A stretch of DNA of 19,195 nt, from NCBI GenBank assembly GCA_025201865.1, contig MU602676.1, forward strand, positions 98,719 through 117,913. Reading direction: 5' to 3'. The notes beneath the pieces are model-generated. The model ran no database searches. It was not told where the DNA came from and saw nothing but the letters and a program-made list of their open reading frames with translations. The position numbers and the translations under genes were made by a program. This DNA is from Ramicandelaber brevisporus. Taxonomy: Eukaryota; Kickxellomycota; Ramicandelaberales; Ramicandelaberaceae. Numbering within the stretch: position 1 is the stretch's first letter; every line of letters begins with the position of its first letter. Positions 1 through 8,503 of this stretch are shown piece after piece.

Positions 1-648
1 TTTCGTTCATCAGCTACACCTCGCAACTACCGCCAAGAAATCCATGCGGCTGTCAACAAAAAAAACACAAATCCACGCGATTGTGCCTCACTCTTCCTTT
101 AAATGATTTGACGACAGTTGCACATGGCCTGTACTTCCCCGCCCTATTTCTAATGGTTTATTTTTTCAACAAGCGTGGTTGTGACGCATGATGTCGCAGA
201 GAGTCTTTGGGCACATCGCATGCAAGCCGTCTTACCGCATGGATGACGTCTTGTGTATATTTGTTTTTGTTGGTGTTGTTGCTGTTATTAAAAAGCAGTA
301 AAAGGAGCATGCTTCTACAGTTAGGCGTCTCGGTGGTCAGGGTGATGGTCAATGCACACTTGCATGCACACCTACATGTACACCACTAAGCGACCTTTAC
401 CACACGACTTCCAATGCGGTTTGTTCGATGTTTGCTCCGCATGCCGCTACGGCGAACACAATGCACACACACAATGCACACGCGAGGTAGAGCTGTTCTG
501 CTTGGTGTAACCATATTATTGTTATTGTTATTGTTATTTTGCAAACATGCTCGTCCGCCTGGCTCGAGCGAATGTTTTAAATCCGTATCGCTACTACCGA
601 CGCATCCACTTTGAATCCGGGCGGAATTGCATAAATAATGAACTCTGC
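1..648. other. Spacer without supported gene
   Basis: No convincing coding region is visible. The open frames here are under 70 codons and consist of low-complexity Leu, His or Thr runs. The stretch holds TTG/TTA-rich tracts near 255-290 and 515-540 and TGCACACA-type repeats near 350-390 and 455-485. I looked for tRNA B-box-like sequence (GGTTCGANNCC) and saw none. The right end is probably the 3' flank of the minus-strand gene that stops at 649. The left part may belong to a gene outside the window. Confidence 0.5.
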
Positions 649-1572
649 TTAACCATTTAAAGTTTGATAGAGTTTAGATTGCAGAGCAGCATCTGCCACG
701 TCAACAGTTTCAATGTATCGCTGAATACTCGCGAGAACCATTGTTCGAGTGTCACTGTATTGCTTCATTTTACGCCCGTCAATAATGCCGCTACTGTGGC
801 TTGTTAGCTGCTCAATATTCCTTAAATGCCGCTCTGAATCCTTGCTACATTCATTGATGAGAGCAGGAAGTTTGCTCAAACTGCCGTGCAAATCCGGGCG
901 TAATATTACATGTGACCCAACAGATGATGGCTCTCGCAACTTGTTCATAAGGACATGGCGGTTGTCAATGAGCAGTCGCAGATGATTGTGGATTTCAGCC
1001 AACTGATTCAGATGCCGCTTAACCTCACCTGCTGTCATGATGGATGTGTTGATGCTTGAAATCTTTGACAGTTCATTTACTTGTGCCTCACTTGGGTGTG
1101 ATTCTGATGGATACTGTGAAAGCTGCCGCTGGAGATTGGCCAGATTTGAGCAAAGCTCAGAGAGCTCACGCTGCAAGTCCAACTGCTTGCTGATCTCACT
1201 CGTCATACTGACAGCTTGCCGATATTCCGGGCACATTGTTGCTGTTGTTGTTGCTACTGCAGCTGATGATGTCTGTGGCACTTGATACCCAACTTCCTGA
1301 GCAATACTGAGAATATCCAGGTACGGTGAATGAGTGAAGTGACTCTGTGTCGACACTGATGCCGATGCTGATGATCTCAATTCATCGTATGACCTCTTGA
1401 CTCCAAGGCTACCGCTTCCGGCTGTGTGTTGGCGTCGCGAGGTTATCGAGCGATCGGAAAGGGTGGTGCTGCCGAGAGCGCTAGCCAGACCCAGCGTGGG
1501 AGACGGTGATCTATCGCGCAGGCTGCCAGCAATCGGTGCAGCAGTGGTAGAACTCTGTCGAGGCCGCGACAT
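649..1572 (-). CDS. Coiled-coil protein, candidate augmin subunit HAUS2
   Basis: A 307-residue single-exon protein. Residues 1-80 are Ser/Thr/Arg-rich and look disordered (RSPSP at 21-25). Residues 117-212 have heptad-like Leu/Ile spacing typical of a coiled coil, followed by a second helical part (230-305). The order of helix, IHNHLRLLIDNRHVLMNKLR (194-213), a Pro-containing break, then a helix with RHLRNIEQL (248-256) resembles the HAUS2/CEP27 family as I remember it (human: [21 protein letters not shown], then a helix with ERLETHLETIRNI). Human HAUS2 is about 235 residues, so the extra length here is the N-terminal tail. HAUS2 belongs to the eight-subunit augmin complex, which recruits gamma-tubulin to existing microtubules in the spindle. 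The similarity is weak and coiled coils mislead, so another spindle or kinetochore coiled-coil protein remains possible. It is divergently arranged with the She9 gene. Confidence 0.5.
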   Translation of the reverse strand: MSRPRQSSTTAAPIAGSLRDRSPSPTLGLASALGSTTLSDRSITSRRQHTAGSGSLGVKRSYDELRSSASASVSTQSHFTHSPYLDILSIAQEVGYQVPQTSSAAVATTTATMCPEYRQAVSMTSEISKQLDLQRELSELCSNLANLQRQLSQYPSESHPSEAQVNELSKISSINTSIMTAGEVKRHLNQLAEIHNHLRLLIDNRHVLMNKLREPSSVGSHVILRPDLHGSLSKLPALINECSKDSERHLRNIEQLTSHSSGIIDGRKMKQYSDTRTMVLASIQRYIETVDVADAALQSKLYQTLNG

Positions 1573-1731
1573 GGTCTTGCAACTCGTCTACTTGTTTGGT
1601 TTGGTTTTGTTGTTGTTTTGTTGTTTGTTGTTCGTTCGTTTCTCTGCGAGAGAGTCGGCAGATCTCGCTTGCTTGCTCAGCCGATCTCCATCAAACTTTT
1701 TTCTTCTTGCACACGGAAATCTCAACGAAAG
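1573..1731. promoter_or_regulatory. Short divergent promoter between HAUS2-like and She9 genes
   Basis: The two start codons face away from each other with 159 bp between them, so both promoters and both 5' leaders must fit here. The interval is T/G-rich (TTG repeats at about 1596-1640) and then pyrimidine-rich near the She9 start. No TATA box is obvious. The role is inferred from gene arrangement. Confidence 0.55.
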
Positions 1732-3024
1732 ATGGCGCTGCGACTGAGAGCAGTAGGCGTGGCAACGACGGCTCGGTTGTATTCTGGTCCATGTCGCCAA
1801 CTGTTTAGACCAGTTCGTTGGTACTCTTCTACTCCATCTCGAGAAGATCCGCCCACTGCCCCTGCGTTTTCACAGTCGACATCTGAAGGCAACTTACCAG
1901 CAGACTCTATTGCTGCCACTACTACTGCTGCTGCAAACCCAGCGACAACTTCAGCTTCTTCTTCTTCTTCTTCTTCTTCTTCAGCTTCTTCTTCCTCTTC
2001 TTCGGGCGATAAGGGACCAAGCGATCCTCGGGATGTTCTGCGCCGACTTGCCGACCAAATGAAGTGCAATTTAGAGCACATCTCGACCATTGTGCGCGAT
2101 TCTGAACAATCTCGTATCATTGCCGCCCGAGTTGCATCCACATTGAACACTGTTACCGGCTACTCTTTGGTCGAGGCTCTCAAACGCCGCGTGATTGACT
2201 GTGAACAAGCATTCACTTCGTCAAAGCGTGAGTACGAGGCTGCTAAAATCGCCCACGAACAAGCTGTTGCTACTCGAGCAGCTGGCCAGCGTGCCATAAA
2301 TGACTTGCTTCAGCGCAAACACTTGTGGTCCGATAAAGATGTGTCGCGGTTCACGGAGTTGTATCGTGAAGAACATTTGAACGAGCAAAATGAGTCTACA
2401 GCAAAGGCAAAATGTCTCGAGATGGAAGGAGCCGTGGAGGAGAGATTCAGAGACTTTGTTGGAGCAATTCAGTCGAGATATCACGAGGAGCAACTGTGGA
2501 GTGACAAGATTAGACAGGCATCAACTTATGGAACTTGGGCCATTCTGGGTTTCAATGTGCTGGTGTTTATTGGTGTACAATTGTACTTTGAGCCGAGAAA
2601 GAGACGGAGAATGATTGAGCAGCTGGATGAGCGATTGACAGCACAAGCGGAGGAGCGAGACAAGATTGCAGCTGAGAAGATGGCTCATCTCATGATGGTT
2701 GTGCAAAATCAAGAAATGGCACTCAAGGGCTTGGTGTCCGATATCGCTGGCATCGCTGTTGCTACAAGCTCGCCAGCTCCAGTGCCTTTGGACGAGGCCG
2801 CCATCACTGCAGCCTCGACACCTGTTTCTGACGGGGCTGACGAGGCTATCTCAGCAAAGACAGTCGAAAGAGCTGATTTGGGTCAATGGCTTGAGCAGCA
2901 TGGTGCGTCCATTCCCTTACCCGGGGCATTGGCGAGAGCTGATCCAAGTCTGGTTGTTGCCAGTGCATCTGGTCTAGTAATCGGATCTCTACTCACAATC
3001 TTGACCTCATTCTTGCAATCGTAA
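1732..3024 (+). CDS. SHE9: She9/Mdm33 family mitochondrial inner membrane protein
   Basis: A protein of 430 residues. In yeast, Mdm33/She9 is an inner-membrane protein with large coiled coils that affects mitochondrial shape and inner-membrane fission. Residues 1-33 form a typical mitochondrial presequence: Arg-rich, no acidic residues, ending in WYSS. A Ser/Ala linker with long Ser runs follows (about 72-91). The family core is clear: LNTVTGYSLVEALK (138-151), coiled coil, LLQRKHLWSDKDVSRFTELY (192-211), RYHEEQLWSDKIRQAS (250-265). Then come a membrane segment at about 266-285, basic EPRKRRRM, another coiled coil (about 293-335) and a hydrophobic C-terminus (about 408-427). I chose ATG 1732 (context AAAGATGGC) because it gives a clean presequence. 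An in-frame ATG at 1618 would add 38 residues that are also basic and non-acidic. It lies 159 bp from the divergent HAUS2-like gene. Confidence 0.93.
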   Translation: MALRLRAVGVATTARLYSGPCRQLFRPVRWYSSTPSREDPPTAPAFSQSTSEGNLPADSIAATTTAAANPATTSASSSSSSSSSASSSSSSGDKGPSDPRDVLRRLADQMKCNLEHISTIVRDSEQSRIIAARVASTLNTVTGYSLVEALKRRVIDCEQAFTSSKREYEAAKIAHEQAVATRAAGQRAINDLLQRKHLWSDKDVSRFTELYREEHLNEQNESTAKAKCLEMEGAVEERFRDFVGAIQSRYHEEQLWSDKIRQASTYGTWAILGFNVLVFIGVQLYFEPRKRRRMIEQLDERLTAQAEERDKIAAEKMAHLMMVVQNQEMALKGLVSDIAGIAVATSSPAPVPLDEAAITAASTPVSDGADEAISAKTVERADLGQWLEQHGASIPLPGALARADPSLVVASASGLVIGSLLTILTSFLQS

Positions 3025-3354
3025 ATGGGCAAATACTCTTCTTTTTAAAATGAATGCTTTGTCTTGACCTAAACTAGAGTGCATTTGCAAGATCCTAGTC
3101 TGATTCTCGACAACCCGTCTGACTTGGTTATTGGATCGTGTCCATTTTCATACAATCGCAGATTCCTCCAATCATTTGTTTTGTTTTTGAAGCAATGTTC
3201 CTTTCGCCCATTTGACTTTTGGGCCGAATGCGCAATCTGGACATCTATCCGGTCGCAGTGGTCACGAGATATAAAGTAAAATTTTCTCACGCTATTATTG
3301 GCTAATTTGCTAAAGTTCTCCACCGAGATTGAGTCGGGTTCATGGGGTGAGATA

Positions 3355-3394
3355 CAACAACAACAACAAAAGCAGCAACAACAACAACAACAAT
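3355..3394 (+). repeat. CAA trinucleotide repeat block
   Basis: Near-continuous CAA/GCA triplets lie in the spacer between the She9 and proline dehydrogenase genes. The block is non-coding and probably prone to length variation. Confidence 0.85.
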
Positions 3395-3523
3395 AGCAAC
3401 CACGCTGAACTTTGCACTCTCTTCGCAGCATGCTACCGGTTTCCAGTCTTTTATACAAGCTTGCTTCCGTAACCAACACACTCTCTTTTCGCTCGCTTGC
3501 TCGCTCGTACTTACGCATACACG

Positions 3524-3543
3524 CACACACACACACACACACA
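3524..3543 (+). repeat. AC dinucleotide microsatellite
   Basis: About ten AC units in a row in the spacer upstream of proline dehydrogenase, followed by an imperfect continuation (ATACAC). Confidence 0.9.
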
Positions 3544-3867
3544 TACACTCTTGTTCATTCCCGCGTCAGCTCCAGTGACTCACACTCCTGTTACTGTTGT
3601 TTACCGGTGTACTGGCACATCATTGTACCGGAGCGTAAAGGAAAGAAAAGCAGAAAAATATTTGTCATTGTTTGTGCTTCCGCCTCCTCGCCCATTCATT
3701 CATCCATTCACTAGCCCACACTCCCCAATCCTAACGCTGCGATAAAAAAGAACGCTTCGAAACCGTTCGTCTTCGTCAACACTCGCGGCTGCTTCGTTCT
3801 CGGTCTCGGATCCAGCGTCGTTCTTGTTCCACAGCAATCTCCACCATTATCTTATAGACCGAATAGA

Positions 3868-3876
3868 TATAAAAAA
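3868..3876 (+). promoter_or_regulatory. Candidate TATA box of proline dehydrogenase gene
   Basis: TATAAAAAA lies 143 bp upstream of the ATG at 4011. The interval between holds a C/A-rich CATC/CATA leader with no ATG, which suits an untranslated 5' leader. Assignment is by motif and position only. Confidence 0.4.
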
Positions 3877-3917
3877 CAGCCGCCGCCGCATCGAGAGCAC
3901 AAGGTTGCGCGCACAGA

Positions 3918-3980
3918 CATTCATTCCCACACATCCATCCATCCACGCATACATCCGTACATTCACGCATCCATACATTC
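3918..3980 (+). repeat. CATT/CATC/CATA tetranucleotide tract in leader
   Basis: Degenerate 4-bp units (CATT, CATC, CATA, with CACG interruptions) fill the probable 5' leader of the proline dehydrogenase gene. The same family of units occurs at 3691-3711 and in the Rpn5 intron. Confidence 0.7.
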
Positions 3981-4010
3981 AGCTCGGTTCAGTTTCACAT
4001 TGTATAGACA

Positions 4011-6041
4011 ATGATGCTTCAGCGCCAGTTGGTTCCCAAGATCCGACCTCATTACGTCAACCAGTCAATGCCGTTTGCTGGACGCAGCCTGAGACCCGCC
4101 ACTGGTACTCCGCTCCCAAAGCTGACTGTATCGAGCACATTTTCAAACATCCTCCACAACACCCGCAACTTCAGCACCTCATCTCGCTCATCTTGGCAAG
4201 CTAGAGCCTCTCCTCCACCTCCTGGCGGTAACTATTCTGGTCGTCGCAGTGGCATGTTCAGCGGTCGCACTGTGCTTGGCTCTCTCGCTGTTGGTGCTGC
4301 CGCGTACGGAACCTACTCAATGGTCACTGCCCAGACGCGCGCTCTGATTGACGAGGTGCCGCTTGAGCGCCAGCCATGCACAAACTCGGACACCGATGCC
4401 GAGCTGCTTGGTTTCGACCCGTCCACCGGCACTCGCAGCAAGTCACTGGGTGAGCTCCTGACTGCGTACATGGTGTACTCGCTCTGCTCAATCGACACGC
4501 TTGTGCGCGCTGCACCTGCGATCATTGGCTTCATGGAGGACACTCCTTTGGCAGCCCCAATGAACTGGGTCATCAAGCAGACCTTCTTCTCTCTGTTCTG
4601 CGGCGGCGAGACCCCTGAGGAAGTCATCCCCACGATTCACCGCCTCAGCAGCCGTGGCGTCGGCTCTTGCCTGGATATCTCTGTCGAGGCCGATTTGCCG
4701 GCTGACGAGCAGGATACTGCCGAGACTCGCATGCAGTGGAACGCAATTGCTGATCAATGCATGGAGGCATTTGAGAAGAGTATTGTAACTGCCGGCCGCG
4801 CTGTTCAGCAGCAGAAGGAGCAAGGTGGCACTGGCGATGTTGCTCCGTACGATGAGCGCTATGACGCCTTTGCTGCCATCAAGGTTACTGCTCTGACTGC
4901 ACCGGCTTTCCTCCACCGCTTCTCCATGCTGCTGGATACCACTCGCTCATTGTTTAGTGAGGCTGCCGTTGCTGCTCCAGAGGAGAAACTCAGCCAGCAC
5001 GCCTTTGAGGAGCATGTTGTTGGTACTCTCTACCCAACAGCCTCCAGCACCGAGCGGCACAACATTGCCTCGGCCATCTTCTCTGCCGCTGACGTGGATA
5101 ATGACGGCAAGATTGACTGGATTGACCTTCGCCACGCTCTCGTGCCAACTAGTGAGCCAGTTGCTCGCCTGTTCAAGAACGTCGCTGCTCTGCCCGTTGG
5201 CAAATTGACGCTCGAGCCGTTCACGGACAACGACATGGCCGACTATCGCACTCTGATGCAGCGCATGACCGACCTGTGCACTCTCGCCGATCAGTACAAC
5301 ACTCGCTTGATGATTGACGCCGAACAATCGTACTTCCAAGCCTGCGTCGACCACGTTGCATTGGCAATGTGCGAACGCTTCAACAACCTCTCCGACAATG
5401 CTGAGCGCCGGCCACTTGTCTTGAACACCTATCAAATGTACCTGCGCGATGGCATGAGCAAGGTGGTGGCTGACCGTGAATATTCCAAGCGCTTCGGCTT
5501 CATCCTCGGTGCCAAGCTGGTGCGTGGCGCGTACATGGTCTCTGAGCGCAAGCGCTCTGCTGAGCTCGATCTGCCAGATCCGATCCACCGCACCATCAAC
5601 GACACTCACACCTCATACGATGCTGGAGTCACCTTCCTGATCAATGAGATTGTCGCTGCTCGCGATGAGGCTCAGTCAGCTGCACCTGGCGCCGCTGTCA
5701 ACACTCCAGCTCTGTTTGTTGCCTCCCACAACCGCAACTCCGTCGAGCGCGCTGCCATGCTACTCGCCTCCAACGACATCTCCAAGTCATCCGCCAACGT
5801 CATGTTCGGCCAGCTGTACGGAATGCAGGACGCCATCACATACTCGCTCGGCAACGCTGGATATCCAATCTACAAGTACATTCCGTATGGCCCAGTTGAG
5901 GAAGTCATCCCGTACCTGCTGCGCCGTGTACAGGAGAACTCTGCCATCTTGGGCGGTGGATCGATCATTGAGCGCCAGGCAGTTGTTTCCGAGCTTAAGC
6001 GCCGTGCAATGTCGCCAATGAAGATGTTCCTTGGCCATTAG
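4011..6041 (+). CDS. PUT1: Mitochondrial proline dehydrogenase with EF-hand insert
   Basis: A 676-residue FAD enzyme that oxidises proline to pyrroline-5-carboxylate and passes electrons to the respiratory chain. It is the first step of mitochondrial proline breakdown. Residues 1-65 are a basic presequence (NFSTSSR at 53-59), followed by a possible short hydrophobic stretch (86-105). Family motifs: CLDISVEAD (220-228), FAAIKVTAL (287-295, with the Lys of the active site), RLMIDAEQSYFQ (432-443), KLVRGAYM (502-509), FVASHNRNS (569-577) and YLLRRVQEN (635-643). The last holds the Arg pair and Glu that bind proline in the bacterial PutA enzyme. Between the Lys and Asp strands sits a canonical EF-hand loop, DVDNDGKIDWID (361-372), flanked by helices. 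The loop has Asp at 1, 3, 5, 9 and 12, Gly at 6 and Ile at 8. A degenerate partner may precede it (about 328-340). Codon use favours C-ending codons, suggesting strong expression. The symbol follows yeast usage. Confidence 0.96.
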   Translation: MMLQRQLVPKIRPHYVNQSMPFAGRSLRPATGTPLPKLTVSSTFSNILHNTRNFSTSSRSSWQARASPPPPGGNYSGRRSGMFSGRTVLGSLAVGAAAYGTYSMVTAQTRALIDEVPLERQPCTNSDTDAELLGFDPSTGTRSKSLGELLTAYMVYSLCSIDTLVRAAPAIIGFMEDTPLAAPMNWVIKQTFFSLFCGGETPEEVIPTIHRLSSRGVGSCLDISVEADLPADEQDTAETRMQWNAIADQCMEAFEKSIVTAGRAVQQQKEQGGTGDVAPYDERYDAFAAIKVTALTAPAFLHRFSMLLDTTRSLFSEAAVAAPEEKLSQHAFEEHVVGTLYPTASSTERHNIASAIFSAADVDNDGKIDWIDLRHALVPTSEPVARLFKNVAALPVGKLTLEPFTDNDMADYRTLMQRMTDLCTLADQYNTRLMIDAEQSYFQACVDHVALAMCERFNNLSDNAERRPLVLNTYQMYLRDGMSKVVADREYSKRFGFILGAKLVRGAYMVSERKRSAELDLPDPIHRTINDTHTSYDAGVTFLINEIVAARDEAQSAAPGAAVNTPALFVASHNRNSVERAAMLLASNDISKSSANVMFGQLYGMQDAITYSLGNAGYPIYKYIPYGPVEEVIPYLLRRVQENSAILGGGSIIERQAVVSELKRRAMSPMKMFLGH

Positions 6042-6109
6042 ATTTATCACAATCACTCTTTTATTTGCTACTCCCCCCTTACTCACCATTTATGCTACTT
6101 ATACATACT

Positions 6110-6115
6110 ATTAAA
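6110..6115 (+). terminator. Possible poly(A) signal after proline dehydrogenase
   Basis: ATTAAA lies 69 bp after the stop codon in a T-rich stretch. It is a common variant of the polyadenylation signal. Only position and motif support it. Confidence 0.35.
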
Positions 6116-6285
6116 TCTGTTCTTTGTTAAATATTTGATTTTTGATTAGAGACGATCACGCATAGCCGTGGGATTAGATAGCCAACAGCTTAAGCAGTTG
6201 GATTGAAAGCAGAGTTAGTGTTGCATCTCACCTATCTTTATTTTCTTTTCTTTTTTTTCTAAAACAACCAACATTCTGTTCCAAG

Positions 6286-8337
6286 ATGTATCAAGGCAAT
6301 CGAGGGACATACTATACTCCATACGGTGGATCAGCCAGCCAGAACCGAGGACACGCATCGTATTATCCGATGGGTCAGCAGTACTATCCGCCACAGCAGC
6401 AGCGAGCACACTATAACGGATACCCAGGACCTCATCATCCTCATCAACAGCAACAACAACAGCATCAATACACACATCAGCCATACTCATACAGATCAGA
6501 ACATCACCAGCAACGGCAGCAGCAACGGCAGCAGCAACAGCAGCAGACATATGGACAGCCGAGATACGAGACAGGGAGGCTGTCACAAAACGCACCGACT
6601 TACACTTCATCCTCGCGCTCATCAGCTTTGACAACGCCTTTTGTTCCAGCATCAGCTTCAAGGCAGGCTGTGAATAGTCAGCGAAGTGACGCTGGTCATG
6701 TACGGGAAGAAGCGAGTGTTGCATCTGCTTCAGCTCCAGTTACAGCGACATCGATGCCGTCTGAATTATCTGCACATCATGCGCGTGCAAAGACTCAGTC
6801 CCCACTTCCAGCAGCGCCACAACCAGCAGCAATCAAACGACCTCCTCCGCCACGCGGTAAACCTCGCATCAACCACGAACTCAACTTGACGTATCAGAAT
6901 CCAGCTGCGAGCGGCATTATTGAGATTGTGGATTTGGTCGACAAAATGTACTTGAAGCGCATCAAACAAAACTGCGGTGATTCTGCTCAAATTGAAGCTC
7001 GAAAGTCATTGCACATTCCATCTGAATCTGTAGCGGGACAGCGTCGAAGGCACTTGCAGAGCTTGCCAAGGTTTATACAAACGTCAAAATCAAACGATCA
7101 GCCAAATGCAAAAGTAGCCAAAGCGAAAGCAATCACAGCAGCCGCGGCCGCAGCAGCAGCAGCATCAAAGGTGAAATCGGATCAAATGGGAAAGAAGAAG
7201 AAGTCCAAGTATCAAGAGGAGTCCAGCTCTGATGAGGATGAAGAGGATGCCGATGAGGATGACAATAGTGATTCGGATAGTGATTCGGATAGTGATTCGG
7301 GCGATGAAAGTAGTGAAGAGTATGCGAAAGGTCGAGCAAAGCGACGTGGTGGTAAAACGGCGGTCACAACGCGGTCGCGGCTAAAACGGAACCTCAGTGT
7401 CACTCCACCGCCAGCACGCAAATTGATGCGCAATCAAACTGACGACGATGCAGCACAGTCACGTGTTCGACAGTCGCCACCAGTGTCAAAACCGAAGAAG
7501 CGACTGATTCGGCCAGCACGAACTCTATTGTTGGATTCAGATAACAGCGCTGATGATTCACCTCGTCCAAAGTCCCAAACAAAAGCACAGGCAGCGACTG
7601 CCTCGGCAACCACTGCCAAACGCCGATCACACAATGAGAATCATAGTTCTGGTGATGAGCTTGTAAGCGACGACAGCGATATTGAACTCATTCTCTCCAC
7701 AGCATCTTATCCAGCCCGGCAGTCGGTGCCAACTTCGCCAGTTGTGCATCAGGTAATCAACACACAGCAAAAGAAACAGCACGATACACCTGCTCCAAGA
7801 TTCACCAAGATTCCGAAGATTACAGTTCCTCAAAGTCCACTCAGTGACAAAGACTTGGCCAGTGACATCTCCATTTCAGTCTCGCCCATAGAAAGCGATT
7901 TCGGCGATCGTCTCGATGTCTTGCCGCAGTTAGGTGTCAATAATGATACGAAATCGCTCAAATCGGTGTCCCAAGATTCGCTGCGACCAGCGGCGGTGCG
8001 TGCAAGACCATCCAAAATCAGCCCAGCCATGGCCAACCATCTCGCAATGTTAACGCAGCCACACTATGAGATCCAGCAAAAATTGGCAGCCATTGAGAAG
8101 TTGATGGGTGGATACTCTACACACGACAAGATGAAGCTAATGATCAGACACATGGAATGGACAGAGTCATTGAGTGAGAAACTAAAGGCAAAGAGGCGAA
8201 ACTATTGGGAAGGGTTGCAATTATTGATGGAGGATGCAATTAGGGATCGAAAGCCAGAAGAAAAGGCAGCCATCCATGAGTTGTTTAACAAGATTAGAGT
8301 CATCGAAGAGTCTTATGGAATGTTACTCATAAATTAA
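6286..8337 (+). CDS. Unrecognised, largely disordered, probably nuclear protein
   Basis: A 683-residue single-exon protein that I cannot assign. Residues 1-100 are rich in Gln, Tyr, His and Gly (prion-like composition, Gln runs at 54-59 and 82-87). Residues 184-268 look ordered, with INHELNLTYQNPAASGIIEI (195-214), a helix around VDLVDKMYLKRIKQ, and RRRHLQSLPRFI. Then come an Ala run (about 285-294), basic KKKKSK (304-309), an acidic Ser/Asp/Glu block (315-346, partly a 12-bp DNA repeat) and basic patches (350-356, 403-410) that could be nuclear localisation signals. The last 100 residues (about 582-683) are predicted helical with Trp and charged residues: HMEWTESLSEKLKAKRRNYW. The mix of Gln-rich, acidic-Ser and basic regions suits a chromatin or transcription protein, but that is inference. 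The ATG at 6286 follows a T-rich tract and gives the longest frame. Confidence 0.8.
   Translation: MYQGNRGTYYTPYGGSASQNRGHASYYPMGQQYYPPQQQRAHYNGYPGPHHPHQQQQQQHQYTHQPYSYRSEHHQQRQQQRQQQQQQTYGQPRYETGRLSQNAPTYTSSSRSSALTTPFVPASASRQAVNSQRSDAGHVREEASVASASAPVTATSMPSELSAHHARAKTQSPLPAAPQPAAIKRPPPPRGKPRINHELNLTYQNPAASGIIEIVDLVDKMYLKRIKQNCGDSAQIEARKSLHIPSESVAGQRRRHLQSLPRFIQTSKSNDQPNAKVAKAKAITAAAAAAAAASKVKSDQMGKKKKSKYQEESSSDEDEEDADEDDNSDSDSDSDSDSGDESSEEYAKGRAKRRGGKTAVTTRSRLKRNLSVTPPPARKLMRNQTDDDAAQSRVRQSPPVSKPKKRLIRPARTLLLDSDNSADDSPRPKSQTKAQAATASATTAKRRSHNENHSSGDELVSDDSDIELILSTASYPARQSVPTSPVVHQVINTQQKKQHDTPAPRFTKIPKITVPQSPLSDKDLASDISISVSPIESDFGDRLDVLPQLGVNNDTKSLKSVSQDSLRPAAVRARPSKISPAMANHLAMLTQPHYEIQQKLAAIEKLMGGYSTHDKMKLMIRHMEWTESLSEKLKAKRRNYWEGLQLLMEDAIRDRKPEEKAAIHELFNKIRVIEESYGMLLIN
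7266..7300 (+). repeat. 12-bp coding tandem repeat encoding Ser-Asp units
   Basis: The unit AGTGATTCGGAT is repeated nearly three times and encodes alternating Ser and Asp in the acidic block of the 6286-8337 protein. The acidic stretch therefore probably expanded recently by replication slippage. Confidence 0.8.
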
Positions 8338-8404
8338 GTTCAATTACGTTAGATAATTGAGCATGTATACTACGACAATAACGTTCAACTCATTTCCACT
8401 TATA

Positions 8405-8410
8405 TTTATT
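8405..8410 (-). terminator. Candidate poly(A) signal of Rpn5 gene
   Basis: AATAAA on the minus strand lies 94 bp after the Rpn5 stop codon at 8504, in A/T-rich sequence. The convergent gene ending at 8337 leaves 166 bp shared between the two 3' ends. Confidence 0.5.
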
Positions 8411-8503
8411 CATTTTCAATGATTTACTGTTGCGTCGATGTTTACTTTCATTTCCTTCATTTTTTTCTCAAAAAACAGTGTAAATGTAAATTAAACAAGG
8501 TAA

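Larger units (their letters stand above)
3025..4010. other. Microsatellite-rich spacer and proline dehydrogenase promoter
   Basis: A 986-bp stretch without a convincing gene. It holds the She9 3' flank, a CAA-repeat block (about 3355-3394), an AC dinucleotide run (3524-3543), CATT/CATC tetranucleotide tracts (about 3691-3711 and 3918-3980), a possible TATA element (3868) and the proline dehydrogenase leader. Open frames across the repeats encode only simple Cys/Val or His/Thr runs. No tRNA-like structure was found. Confidence 0.6.

Noticed and set aside
207-614. Small Leu-rich proteins in the left spacer
   Set aside because: Under 70 codons, overlapping each other, and made of TTG/TTA repeats. 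No sequence feature supports them.
3302-3548. Cys/Val-rich small proteins on the minus strand
   Set aside because: They are translations of the CAA and AC microsatellites.
4947-5609. A 220-codon minus-strand open frame
   Set aside because: It is antisense to the proline dehydrogenase catalytic region and shows no family features of its own.
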